Shown here in pieces: positions 17,626-27,301 of a stretch of 64,000 bases of DNA. Origin of the DNA: Paraburkholderia edwinii (GTDB lineage Bacteria; Pseudomonadota; Gammaproteobacteria; Burkholderiales; Burkholderiaceae). Location of the stretch: assembly GCF_019428685.1 (NCBI RefSeq), contig NZ_CP080096.1:124001-188000 (forward strand), read 5' to 3'. Numbering within the stretch: the first letter of the stretch is position 1; each line of letters opens with the position of its first letter. The notes under the pieces were generated by a model, which was not told where the DNA came from, searched no databases, and saw only the letters and a list, made by a program, of their open reading frames with translations. The translations under genes and the position numbers were made by a program.

Positions 17626-18585
17626 ATGCCGAGCGTCGCGATCGCGATTTTTCCGGGCGTACAGGCGCTTGACGTCGCGGGGCCGGTCGACGTCTTTGCG
17701 GAAGCGAACGGTTTTATCGAAAGCGCCGAGCACTATCAGGTGACGCTGGTCGCGGCCGACGCAGGCACGATGCGCGCGTCGAACGGCATGTCGCTGACCG
17801 CCGATGCGACCTTCGACGCAGAGCGGCGCGGCTTCGATCTCGCACTGGTCGCGGGCGGTCCGGCACTGCCCGAGATCGCACCCGACGAAAGGCTGCTCGA
17901 GTGGTTACGCTATGCGTCGGAACGTTGCGGACGGTATGGCTCGATCTGCACCGGCGCGTTCGCGCTCGGCCACGCGGGCCTGCTCGACGAACGCAACGTC
18001 ACGACGCACTGGCAGCATGCGGCGCAACTCGCCGTGCAGTTTCCGCGCGCGAACGTCGACTTCGACCGTATCTATCTGCGCGACGAACGTCTCGTCACAT
18101 CGGCGGGCGTCACGGCAGGTATCGATCTCTCGCTCGCACTCGTGGCCGAAGATCATGGTCCGCAAGTTGCGCTTGCGGTCGCGAAACGGCTCGTGGTGTT
18201 CTCGCAGCGTCAGGGCGGGCAATCGCAGTTCAGCCCGTATCTGACCGCACCGGCCGACGAGACTTCGCCAGTCGCGAAGGTGCAGGCGCATGTGATGGCG
18301 CATATCAGCGAGAGCTTTACCGTAAAGCAGCTCGCCGATGTGGCAGGGATGAGCGCCCGGAATTTTGCGCGCGTGTTCGTGCAGGAAACTCACGTCACGC
18401 CGCACGAATTCATCGAACGCGCACGCATGGATGCCGCGCGCAAACTGCTCGAAAGCACCGGCCTTGCGCTAAAGACGATCGCCTACGATTGCGGCTTCGG
18501 CACCGCGGACCGCATGCGTATCGTGTTCACCAAGCGCATCGGCGCGACGCCGATGCAGTATCGCGAACGGTTCAAGAACACATAG
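17626..18585 (+). CDS. GlxA-type regulator (DJ-1/PfpI-like domain plus AraC HTH)
   Basis: 319 residues. Residues about 1-190 form a DJ-1/PfpI-like domain (AIAIFPGVQALDVAGPVDVF at the start; SICTGAFALGHAGLL around Cys107 at the nucleophile-elbow position). Residues about 215-318 carry the AraC DNA-binding domain (FTVKQLADVAGMSARNFARVF, LKTIAYDCGFGTADRMRIVF). The start follows CCAGGAGAACAAGGC. An SDR gene follows 127 bases downstream on the same strand and may be a target. A second GlxA-type gene beside another SDR lies at 42.6-44.5 kb. Confidence 0.92.
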   Translation: MPSVAIAIFPGVQALDVAGPVDVFAEANGFIESAEHYQVTLVAADAGTMRASNGMSLTADATFDAERRGFDLALVAGGPALPEIAPDERLLEWLRYASERCGRYGSICTGAFALGHAGLLDERNVTTHWQHAAQLAVQFPRANVDFDRIYLRDERLVTSAGVTAGIDLSLALVAEDHGPQVALAVAKRLVVFSQRQGGQSQFSPYLTAPADETSPVAKVQAHVMAHISESFTVKQLADVAGMSARNFARVFVQETHVTPHEFIERARMDAARKLLESTGLALKTIAYDCGFGTADRMRIVFTKRIGATPMQYRERFKNT

Positions 18586-18712
18586 CGTAAGCGCGCGATA
18601 TGGGCCGCGCGCATGGCGCGGCCGCAGCGGCGTGCAGGCGCGCCGGCGAATCCTCAACATCCCATGAGAAAATAGACAGGCAATCCAAGCCGCCTTCCAC
18701 GGGATCCACTAC

Positions 18713-19474
18713 ATGTCCAACACGTCCTCCTCTTCGTCTTCCATCCGTGCGATTGTCACGGGCCATACGCGCGGACTCGGCGAAGCGCTCGCCGCCACCC
18801 TCCTTGCACGCGGCATTCCGGTGCTCGGGATATCGCGCAACCGGCATGCAACGCTCGCCTCGCACGGCGACGCCACATTCGACCAGGTCGAACTCGATCT
18901 GTCGAGCGTCGAGGCTGTGGCGCAGTGGCTCCGCGGCGATCATCTGCAGCGCTTTATCGGCGATGCGCAGCGCGTGGTGCTGTTCAACAACGCGGGAACC
19001 GTGCAGCCGATCGGTCCGCTCGATGTGCAGGACCCATCGGCCGTCGCACAATCTGTCATCCTGAATGTTGCCGCGCCGATGATGCTCTCGACTGCGTTCG
19101 CCACCGCTAGCGCGGGCGTGGCGGACCGGCGCATCGTGCACATCTCGAGCGGCGCGGCACGTAATGCCTATGCGGGCTGGAGCGTATATTGCGCCACCAA
19201 GGCCGCGCTCGATCATCACGCGCGTTCTGTGACGCTCGATGCGAGCCCCGCGTTGCGCATCTGCAGCCTCGCGCCCGGGACGGTCGATACAGACATGCAG
19301 GCGGAATTGCGCGAATCGACTACAGACCGGTTCCCAATGCGCGAACGCTTCGTCGAATACAAGCGCACGGGCAAGCTGACCACTCCGCACGATGCAGCGG
19401 TAAAGATGATCGACTATGTGATGAGCGACGCATTCGGCAAGACGCCGACCGCAGATCTGCGCGAGTTGCCATAG
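18713..19474 (+). CDS. Short-chain dehydrogenase/reductase
   Basis: 253 residues. Nucleotide-binding TGHTRGLGEA (TGxxxGxG variant, about 16-25), NNAG motif (FNNAGTVQPIG), catalytic serine in VHISSGAARN and the YxxxK pair in YCATKAA are all present, so the fold is complete and probably active. The first residues are a serine-rich, likely disordered tail. The C-terminus (DAAVKMIDYVMSDAFGKTPTADLREL) resembles SDRs of the YueD/sepiapterin-reductase-like group. Substrate unknown. A strong forward terminator follows. Confidence 0.88.
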   Translation: MSNTSSSSSSIRAIVTGHTRGLGEALAATLLARGIPVLGISRNRHATLASHGDATFDQVELDLSSVEAVAQWLRGDHLQRFIGDAQRVVLFNNAGTVQPIGPLDVQDPSAVAQSVILNVAAPMMLSTAFATASAGVADRRIVHISSGAARNAYAGWSVYCATKAALDHHARSVTLDASPALRICSLAPGTVDTDMQAELRESTTDRFPMRERFVEYKRTGKLTTPHDAAVKMIDYVMSDAFGKTPTADLRELP

Positions 19475-19530
19475 CGCGGCACGGCGCGCATCTCGCTGTC
19501 TCGAACGGCAGATAACGTTCAAATTTTTTT

Positions 19531-19558
19531 AATCGGCTACGCAGTAGCCGATTTTTTT
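19531..19558 (+). terminator. Intrinsic terminator after the SDR gene
   Basis: ATCGGCTAC (19532-19540) pairs with GTAGCCGAT (19544-19552) around a GCA loop, followed by a run of T residues. It lies about 57 bases after the SDR stop on the forward strand. Confidence 0.85.
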
Positions 19559-19729
19559 AGGTAACCGCCCAGACGTTTTTTTTAACTGTCATTCGTTGTA
19601 GCTTGGTCAGACAAACTCACGGATAAACGAGGTTTCTGGCAAATATGTCAGTGCTACTGAATGCGCGTTACATAAGCGGTTAGATGTGCGTATTCCAGGC
19701 GGCACGATCTCGACACAACTGACCGATAT

Positions 19730-20908
19730 ATGGAACAAGTGCGAGAAAAACGGTATGAAGTACTGGACGGTTTACGAGGGGTAGCTGCGATCAGCGTCAT
19801 GTTGATGCACTACTCCGAAAACACCGCGAATCCGCTCTTCAAGAATGCGGATATCGCGGTCGATCTTTTTTTTATTCTGAGCGGCTTCGTATTGATGCAC
19901 TCGTACAGGAAAAAACTCCTGTTGGGTTTGAGCGCCCGCGAGTACATCAGAAAGCGCATCATCCGGCTTTACCCGATGTTTGCCATTTCAATGGCAATCG
20001 GTATTCCCGCGCTGTTGATTGCCGGGGCTGCCGGCCTCGCCGACTATCCGCTGCGCGCGATGATCGTCGCGTCGCTGAACAATCTGCTGTTCATCCCCTA
20101 TCTCGGCGATCACGGTGTCGGTAATTTCGTGGGCGCTGCCGCGCAGTTCCCCGTCGAGCGGTTTACGGTCGGCGAGATCTTTCCGGCCAATCCGTCGGCG
20201 TGGTCGTTGTTCTTTGAAATGATCGCGAGCGTTGCGCTACTCGTGCTGGTGCGGCTGCAAAAACGCGACCTGATCCGGATCATCGTAGGCAGCGCGTTTC
20301 TGCTGCTCGCGACCGGCGCGTTGCTCGGATGGGAGCACAAAGGCGCGGTACCGATGTTCTTCGGCGCCGGCTGGGGCACGCACAATTTTTTCGTGGGCTT
20401 CATTCGCGTCGCGTATGGCTTCACGATGGGCGTGCTCGTGTACCTGCTGCATGAAAAGCCATTGCCGCAGCCATTCGGTGGCGTGCTATCGGGCATTCTC
20501 CGTAACGACATCGCGCTTTACGTGCTGCTGGCCGTTCTCGTCGCGTGCCCGTTCGGCATCAAGGGCCTGTTCCCGATGGCGGTGATCTTTATCGTCGCGC
20601 CGCTGATGGTTTATCGCGGCGCAAGCATCGCGCCGAGCGGGCGCGTCGGCGCACAGTTCGCGCACTTCCTCGGCTGGCTGTCGTATCCGGTCTACTGCCT
20701 GCATTTCCCGATTGGCCGGCTTGTGTTTATCTATTTCCCTCACAGCCAGCAGCACCCGGTACAGACGATCGCGATATCGGTCGCGCTGACCATTGTGGTT
20801 TCGGTGATCGCGACAAAGCTGATCGAAGAGCCTGTACGCACCTATCTGACGAGGAAGTTTGCGTCGAGAAAGCGTGAGGGCCTGAAAAAGGCCGGCTCTG
20901 TCGTTTGA
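19730..20908 (+). CDS. Acyltransferase 3 family membrane protein
   Basis: 392 residues with about ten membrane helices. The family's opening motif is clear (EVLDGLRGVAAISVMLMHYS), followed by DLFFILSGFVLMHSYRKK and REYIRKRIIRLYPMF, with the conserved catalytic-site histidine in MHYS. Such OafA/NodX-type enzymes O-acylate surface polysaccharides, lipids or small molecules across the inner membrane. No glycan gene neighbours it, so the acceptor is unknown. A basic cytoplasmic tail ends the protein. Confidence 0.9.
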   Translation: MEQVREKRYEVLDGLRGVAAISVMLMHYSENTANPLFKNADIAVDLFFILSGFVLMHSYRKKLLLGLSAREYIRKRIIRLYPMFAISMAIGIPALLIAGAAGLADYPLRAMIVASLNNLLFIPYLGDHGVGNFVGAAAQFPVERFTVGEIFPANPSAWSLFFEMIASVALLVLVRLQKRDLIRIIVGSAFLLLATGALLGWEHKGAVPMFFGAGWGTHNFFVGFIRVAYGFTMGVLVYLLHEKPLPQPFGGVLSGILRNDIALYVLLAVLVACPFGIKGLFPMAVIFIVAPLMVYRGASIAPSGRVGAQFAHFLGWLSYPVYCLHFPIGRLVFIYFPHSQQHPVQTIAISVALTIVVSVIATKLIEEPVRTYLTRKFASRKREGLKKAGSVV

Positions 20909-21054
20909 CAGCTGTGATCAGTGGGGCTCCGCAGTTCCCACATATAGTGCTTCCCGAAAAACCTCACCTTTGGAGTCTCCCGCGTCGGCCGCTTCACATC
21001 GATTGAGGCAAATGCCCCTTAAAAAACGCCACTTTCCGTGCGCCCAAACAAAAA

Positions 21055-21075
21055 GCGAGTGCCAAAGGCACTCGC
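21055..21075 (-). terminator. Terminator of the arabinose transport operon
   Basis: GCGAGTGCC (21055-21063) and GGCACTCGC (21067-21075) form a perfect nine-base stem with a three-base loop; read leftward it is followed by TTTTTGTTT. It stands about 80 bases after the AraH stop, closing the leftward operon. Confidence 0.85.
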
Positions 21076-21157
21076 TCCCGAAAATCCTCACCTTGATCCG
21101 CCGCGCGCTAAATTGGCAACCGCGGCAGCAACTTCAACGCCATTCGCGACAGACGCG

Positions 21158-22168
21158 TCAAACTTTCCGACGGCTGCGGCGGAACTGGTCGAACAGCACT
21201 GCGAGCAGCAGAATGCCGCCGCGAATCAGGTACTGATAGAACGTCGGCACGTTGAGCAAGCTCATTGCGTCCTGCACCGAGCCCATGATCAGCACGCCGA
21301 CCAGCACGCCGGAGATCGTCGCGACGCCGCCCGTCAGCGAAACGCCGCCGAGCACGCACGCCGAAATCACGCCGAGTTCAAGGCCCACCGACGTCTTCGG
21401 ATCGCCAAGGCTCATCCGCGAGGCGAGCATCACGCCGGCAAAACCCGTGACGAGACCTTGCAGCACGAACACCGTGATCTTGATGCGTGTAACCGGCAAA
21501 CCGGCGAGCAGCGCCGCTTCGCCATTGCCGCCGACCGCGAGCACGTTCTTGCCGAACACGGTCTTGCGCAGCAGGAAGCCGAACACCACGAAGCCGACGA
21601 TGTTGCTCCAGATCGGGTACGAAATGCCGAGGAACGAGCCGCCGCCGAGATCGAAGAAGCGCTCTTCGGAGATCATCACCGCATCGCCGTTCGACGTGAT
21701 GTACGCGAGGCCGCGCACGACTTCCATCATCGCGAGCGTGACGATCAGCGAGTTGATCTTGTAGCGCGCGACGAGCACGCCATTCACGAGCCCGACCGCC
21801 CCGCCCGCGAGCACACCGCCGGCGACGCCGAGCATCACGCTATGCGTCGCCGTGATCAGGGTTGAGGCGGCGACACCGGAAAACGCGACGATCGACGCGA
21901 CCGACAGGTCGACTTCGCCGAGCGCCAGCACGAACATCATCGTCACCGAGATCGAGCCGATCAGCGTGACCGACAGCAACAAGCCCTGCATGTTGCGGCT
22001 TGTCAGGAAGTCGGGCACGGTCACCGACAGCACGGCAAACAGGATGATGAACACCATCACGATGCCGGACTTGTTGATCAGATCCCAGGTGCGCGCGGCG
22101 TGCGACGGCGCGCCGGGCTGCACCGCACGGGTGGCTTGAGTGGTCGGAGTTTGCATGGTCATCTTCAT
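21158..22168 (-). CDS. araH: L-arabinose ABC transporter permease
   Basis: 336 residues, RbsC/AraH permease family. A soluble N-terminal tail of about 30 residues precedes eight to ten helices; the family's GEVDLSVASIVAFSG (loop after helix 3), GLVNGVLVARYKINSLIVTLA and GLELGVISACVLGGVSLTGG are visible. It forms the membrane channel with AraG as ATPase and AraF as binding protein, and is the last gene of the leftward operon before a strong terminator. The match to AraH rather than RbsC rests on the neighbouring AraF-like protein and arabinose enzymes. Confidence 0.92.
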   Translation of the reverse strand: MKMTMQTPTTQATRAVQPGAPSHAARTWDLINKSGIVMVFIILFAVLSVTVPDFLTSRNMQGLLLSVTLIGSISVTMMFVLALGEVDLSVASIVAFSGVAASTLITATHSVMLGVAGGVLAGGAVGLVNGVLVARYKINSLIVTLAMMEVVRGLAYITSNGDAVMISEERFFDLGGGSFLGISYPIWSNIVGFVVFGFLLRKTVFGKNVLAVGGNGEAALLAGLPVTRIKITVFVLQGLVTGFAGVMLASRMSLGDPKTSVGLELGVISACVLGGVSLTGGVATISGVLVGVLIMGSVQDAMSLLNVPTFYQYLIRGGILLLAVLFDQFRRSRRKV

Positions 22169-22209
22169 CCAGTGGCGCGCTGACCCGCGCGCCCGTTGCT
22201 GTCAGCGGC

Positions 22210-23751
22210 TCAATGCGGCAGAGCCAGTTTGATCAATTGGTCAGGGGTGGCCTGCGCCTTCGGCAGATCGCCGACCACGCGCCCTTCTTTCATCACCAGC
22301 ACGCGATCGGCAATGCCGATCACTTCAGCGAGATCGCTCGACACGACGACGACCGTGCGCCCCGCTTCCGCGAGTTCGTACAGCAGGTCGTAGATTTCAG
22401 AACGCGCGCCGACGTCGATGCCGCGCGTCGGCTCGTCGAGCAGGAAAATGTCGATGCGCTCGGCAAGCCAGCGCGACAGAATCACCTTCTGCTGATTGCC
22501 GCCCGAGAGCGTGCCGATCGCGGTTTCGGTATTGCGAGTCTTGATCGACAGCTTGTCGATGTACTCGCGCGCGAGGTCGCGTTCGCGCTTCGCGTTCAAC
22601 AGGAAGCGCGCCGCGCTGAAATGGCGCCGCGCGCTGATGTTCAGATTGTCGGCCACCGACGCGATCGCGACGATGCCTTCCTGCTTACGGTCTTCGGGGC
22701 ACAGCGCAATGCCGGCGCGCACCGCGTCGCGCGGCGTCGAGAAGGTCATCTGCTTGCCGTTCAGTTCGATATGGCCGGCGGTCGGCGTCACAGCGCCGTA
22801 GATCAGCTTCATGAGCTCCGAGCGCCCCGCGCCCACGAGCCCGAAGAAGCCGACGATCTCGCCCTTCCTCGCGGAAAACGATACGGGCTCCGACAGACCC
22901 GGCCCGAGCAACCCCTTCACTTCGAGCTGCACGTCGCCGGTTTGGCGCGCACGGTAACCGTAGACATCCCGAATCGACCGGCCGACCATGCAACTGATCA
23001 GCCGGTCGCGGTCGAGGTCTGCAACCGAGTCGAACGTTTCGATGCGGCGCCCGTCACGGAACACCGTGACGCGGTCGCACAGTTCGTAGACTTCATCCAT
23101 GCGGTGCGTGACGTAGATCACTGCGCGACCTTGCGCACGCAACGCATTGATAATCCGAAAAAGATTCTCCGTTTCTCTGGCGGACAGCGAACTCGTCGGC
23201 TCGTCGAACGCGATCACGCGCGCGTCGCGCATCAGCGCCTTGCCGATCTCAATCATCTGCCGCTGCCCGATCGACAGGCGCTTCACCTGCGTATTCGGGT
23301 CGATCGATTCGCCGAGACGCTCGAGCTCGCCGATCGCGCGCTTGACCAGCGCCTTTTCGTCGAGCACACCGAAGCGGTTCGGCAATTGCCCGAGCATCAG
23401 GTTTTCAGCAACCGTCAGCTCGGGAACGAGATGCAACTCCTGGTAGATGATCGCGATGCCGGCCTCGATCGCCGCCTTCGTGGTCGTGAACTGATGCTCG
23501 ACGCCCGCGAGGCGCAGCACGCCCGACGCGGGTTGATTCACGCCCGACAGCACCTTCAACAGCGTCGATTTGCCCGCGCCGTTCTCGCCCATCAGGCCGT
23601 GCACTTCGCCACCGCGCACCTGGAACGACACGTTGTCGAGCGCGAGCACGCCCGGGAAGCTCACGGAAATTCCGTCGAGCTCCAGATGCGTGCCGCCTTC
23701 GACGCGCGGCTTCGCTGGCTGCGTAGCGGCGCTTGTTTCATTGACCGTCAT
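22210..23751 (-). CDS. araG: L-arabinose ABC transporter ATP-binding protein
   Basis: 513 residues with two tandem ABC ATPase domains, as in all sugar-type importers of the CUT2 class. First domain: Walker [10 protein letters not shown], signature [15 protein letters not shown], Walker [13 protein letters not shown]. Second domain: degenerate Walker [10 protein letters not shown], signature [15 protein letters not shown], Walker [18 protein letters not shown] 23751 is preferred to the GTG at 23787, which adds twelve residues with no clear ribosome site. It lies 41 bases upstream of araH and energises uptake. Confidence 0.93.
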   Translation of the reverse strand: MTVNETSAATQPAKPRVEGGTHLELDGISVSFPGVLALDNVSFQVRGGEVHGLMGENGAGKSTLLKVLSGVNQPASGVLRLAGVEHQFTTTKAAIEAGIAIIYQELHLVPELTVAENLMLGQLPNRFGVLDEKALVKRAIGELERLGESIDPNTQVKRLSIGQRQMIEIGKALMRDARVIAFDEPTSSLSARETENLFRIINALRAQGRAVIYVTHRMDEVYELCDRVTVFRDGRRIETFDSVADLDRDRLISCMVGRSIRDVYGYRARQTGDVQLEVKGLLGPGLSEPVSFSARKGEIVGFFGLVGAGRSELMKLIYGAVTPTAGHIELNGKQMTFSTPRDAVRAGIALCPEDRKQEGIVAIASVADNLNISARRHFSAARFLLNAKRERDLAREYIDKLSIKTRNTETAIGTLSGGNQQKVILSRWLAERIDIFLLDEPTRGIDVGARSEIYDLLYELAEAGRTVVVVSSDLAEVIGIADRVLVMKEGRVVGDLPKAQATPDQLIKLALPH

Positions 23752-23873
23752 CGTTGATGTTTCCGTTGTTGCATCCCGCAGTACCACAACTGCGCGTTAC
23801 ATCAGGCCGAGCCTTGCGAAAAGACCCGGGGCTCGTTGGCCCGGTGGCCCGGCCTGTCGAAACTCGCCCTGCC

Positions 23874-24878
23874 TTAAATCCCGAGTTCCGTGCGCACGTC
23901 CTTCCAGTTCTCGCGCGTCATCAGCTTGCCGGTGGTCTGCGTATCGGCCGGCGGCTGCTTGCCCGACTTGATCCAGTCGACGAGGTTCTGCGCGCTCTGC
24001 TTGCCGTGGTTCGTCGAACTCACGGCGATCGTGCCGTAGAAGCCCGTCGGTTCCTTCTTCTGGAACTCGGCGAACGCTTCGCCCGCGCCGTTGATGCCGA
24101 CGCCGATCACGTCCGAACCCGGAATATGCACCTGCTCGGTCGCGCGCACACCGCCCAGCACCGACTCTTCGTTCAGCGCGAAGATCACCCACTTCTTGAT
24201 GTTCGGGTGCTTCGACAGAATCGGCGATGCTGCGTTGAAGCCGCCTTCGTCGTCGGTCGTCTTTTGCGGCGCGTCGAAGATGTTGTCCTTCTTGAAGCCG
24301 TTGGCAAGCAGCGATTCGGTCGCGCCGTCGGTGCGCAGCTTGGCGGTCGGCAGTTCGTAGTCGGTGATGCGGATCGCGCCGACTTCTTCCGGCTTCCAGC
24401 CGCGCTTCTTCATTTCGTCGCTGATCGCCTGGCCGACCTGATTGCCGATCTTGAACGCCGACATGCCGAGGTGCGGCACGCCTGCAAGCGGCTTGCCGCT
24501 CGAATCGACGAGCTGGTCGTCGACCGTCACGAACTTCATGTTGTAGCGCTTCGCGCGGGCCTGAATCGCCGGTCCGAGACGCACGTCCGGCGGGCAGATC
24601 ACGAAGCCCTGCGCGCCTTGCGCGCCGAGGTTGTCGATCGCGGCGAGCACCTTCTCGCCGTCAGGCGTGCCGATGTTGACCACCGAGAAGCCTTCCTTCT
24701 GGCCGAGCGCGGTCGCTGCCTTTTCTTCATTGATGAACCATGCCTGCTCCGGCATCTTCACGAGCACGCCGATCTTCAGCGGCGCATCGGCGTGAGCGGA
24801 CAGGGGCAGCGCGAACGGCGCCGCGCACATGGCGGCCACGAGCGCGGACAGCGTCAGGCGGCGAATCGGGTTGGTCAT
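23874..24878 (-). CDS. araF: L-arabinose periplasmic binding protein
   Basis: 334 residues. A typical signal peptide (RRLTLSALVAAMCAAPFALPLSAHA, cleavage about residue 30) precedes a periplasmic-binding-protein type I fold: IGVLVKMPEQAWFINEEKAA, then QGFVICPPDVRLGPAI, and the hinge/ligand region VIFALNEESVLGGVRATEQ. These match the AraF group (L-arabinose, with D-fucose or galactose as weaker ligands) better than ribose- or xylose-binding proteins. A GGAGACACGC-type ribosome site precedes the start. Confidence 0.92.
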   Translation of the reverse strand: MTNPIRRLTLSALVAAMCAAPFALPLSAHADAPLKIGVLVKMPEQAWFINEEKAATALGQKEGFSVVNIGTPDGEKVLAAIDNLGAQGAQGFVICPPDVRLGPAIQARAKRYNMKFVTVDDQLVDSSGKPLAGVPHLGMSAFKIGNQVGQAISDEMKKRGWKPEEVGAIRITDYELPTAKLRTDGATESLLANGFKKDNIFDAPQKTTDDEGGFNAASPILSKHPNIKKWVIFALNEESVLGGVRATEQVHIPGSDVIGVGINGAGEAFAEFQKKEPTGFYGTIAVSSTNHGKQSAQNLVDWIKSGKQPPADTQTTGKLMTRENWKDVRTELGI

Positions 24879-25066
24879 GCGTGTCTCCTTTGAGTCGTTG
24901 AATCGTAGGTGCGGTTAATTACGTTGATTGCCCTGATTGGGTGTGCTGCATTTGTTGTTGCGTTTGTGTGTTGCCTGGTTACGTCCTGATTGCGGCTTCT
25001 TTGCGCACGTCGATGCCCTCGGTGCTCGCAGCGCCGCTTTCTTCCGTTACTCTGTTTTTTTCCTGC

Positions 25067-26014
<948 letters not shown>

Positions 26015-26056
26015 TTAACGGTTACGCGCTTTTTGGCCGCGCTTCATTGATCAGGT

Positions 26057-26980
26057 TCAATGACCCCAGCGCAGCGCGAGCGGATTCGCTTCGCGCGCGA
26101 GTTCGAGCAGTTCGGCGCGTGTCGCGCCCGACAGCGCTTCGAGCGGATGACGCACCGCGTCGCTTTTGATCACGCCCCCTTCCATCATGACGGTTTTGGT
26201 CGCCCGTAACCCGCACTGGCGGTTTTCGTAGTTGATGAGCGGCAGGATGCGCGCGTAGCCGGCGCGCGCCTCGTCGCGGCGTCCGGCGCGGAAGGCGTCG
26301 AACACTGGACGGATCAGATCCGGCAGCAACGCGCTCGACATCGTGCCGGTCGCGCCGGCGTCGAGGTCCGGCATCAGCGTGATCGCTTCCTCGCCGTCGA
26401 ACGGCCCTTCGATCACGTCGCCGCCCGCTGCGATCAGCGCGCGCAGCTTGGCGGCCGCGCCCGGCACTTCGATCTTGAAGTAGCGCACGAGCGGCAACTC
26501 CCTTGCCACGCGGACCAGGAACGGCACCGACAGCGCGACCCCGGAAAGAGGCGCATCCTGAATCATGACCGGCACGCCGGCGGCATCGGCGATACGCGCG
26601 AAGTGCTCGAACATGGCGTTTTCGTCGACGCGCAGCGAGGCGCCATGATACGGCGGCATCACCATGATGATGCTCGCGCCCGCGGCGACGGCGCGCTTTG
26701 CGCGGTCGCTCGCGATCTGCGTGCTGAAGTGGCTGCAGGTGGCCATCACGGGCACGCGGCCCGCGGTATGCGTCAGACACAGATCGACGAGCGTGTCGCG
26801 TTCCGCATCGGTCAGCACGAACTGCTCGGAGTAGTTCGCGAGGATGCAGATGCCGTCGACCTTCTGATCGACCATGCAATCGATCACACGCCGCTGGCCG
26901 TCGAGGTCGAGTTCGCCCGACGCGGTAAACGGCGTCGGCGCGACGGGGAAAAGACCGGAGAAGCGAGGCGAGGTAACCAC
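26057..26980 (-). CDS. DHDPS-family dehydratase, likely L-2-keto-3-deoxyarabonate dehydratase
   Basis: 307 residues from GTG 26980, which has AGGAG nine bases upstream; the longer TTG frame lacks this. The (beta/alpha)8 lyase fold of the DapA superfamily is clear: GLFPVAPTPFTASGELD, then the Schiff-base lysine in VRYFKIEVPGA (about 154). The YxxxN-GxxGE core of true DapA is altered (ILANYSEQFVLT), as in keto-deoxy-sugar-acid dehydratases. With the adjacent 1-dehydrogenase and the divergent arabonate dehydratase it should convert 2-keto-3-deoxy-L-arabonate to 2-oxoglutarate semialdehyde. First gene of the leftward arabinose operon. Confidence 0.85.
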   Translation of the reverse strand: MVTSPRFSGLFPVAPTPFTASGELDLDGQRRVIDCMVDQKVDGICILANYSEQFVLTDAERDTLVDLCLTHTAGRVPVMATCSHFSTQIASDRAKRAVAAGASIIMVMPPYHGASLRVDENAMFEHFARIADAAGVPVMIQDAPLSGVALSVPFLVRVARELPLVRYFKIEVPGAAAKLRALIAAGGDVIEGPFDGEEAITLMPDLDAGATGTMSSALLPDLIRPVFDAFRAGRRDEARAGYARILPLINYENRQCGLRATKTVMMEGGVIKSDAVRHPLEALSGATRAELLELAREANPLALRWGH

Positions 26981-27301
26981 TATTTGAGACTCCTGTTGTT
27001 CTGCCGTGCGCACAGGGCGCAACCTGGGCGCAATCTTGAATTAGCCAAACTATATGCGCGAGCGATCCGTCTAGTGATTAGTGTTTTCCCCCATTCTCGC
27101 GGCATAAAAAGTCATTCTATTTGTCCGCGAGTGAGAGTAAATTCCCGATATGCGGCACGTAATAGTGGTGTCACGGGCAAACGCGCTCCAGAATCAGACC
27201 GACGCCGCCGCAGCCAAAAGTCTAGCTGTAGCGAGGCTTGGCACGGATGGCCAGCATCGCATATAGTCTTACTATATTGAACAAAATCCGATCGAGACAA
27301 C
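26981..27301. other. Divergent arabinose promoter region
   Basis: About 320 bases between the leftward arabinose operon and the rightward arabonate dehydratase. It is clearly less GC-rich than the flanking genes and carries a perfect dyad near the dehydratase start (27261-27277), with the half-site ACTATAT also at 27049-27055 close to the leftward start. The small ORFs here are not supported. Confidence 0.6.
27261..27277. promoter_or_regulatory. 17-bp inverted repeat, candidate regulator operator
   Basis: ATATAGT-CTT-ACTATAT is a perfect seven-base dyad ending 24 bases before the arabonate dehydratase start. Its short arms and AT-rich character suit GntR/FadR-type binding sites, and a FadR-type regulator gene lies just downstream at 29265-29993. 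Confidence 0.6.

Noticed and set aside
22213..23757. 514-codon plus-strand ORF opposite araG
   Set aside because: Antisense shadow; the araG frame holds two complete ABC domains.
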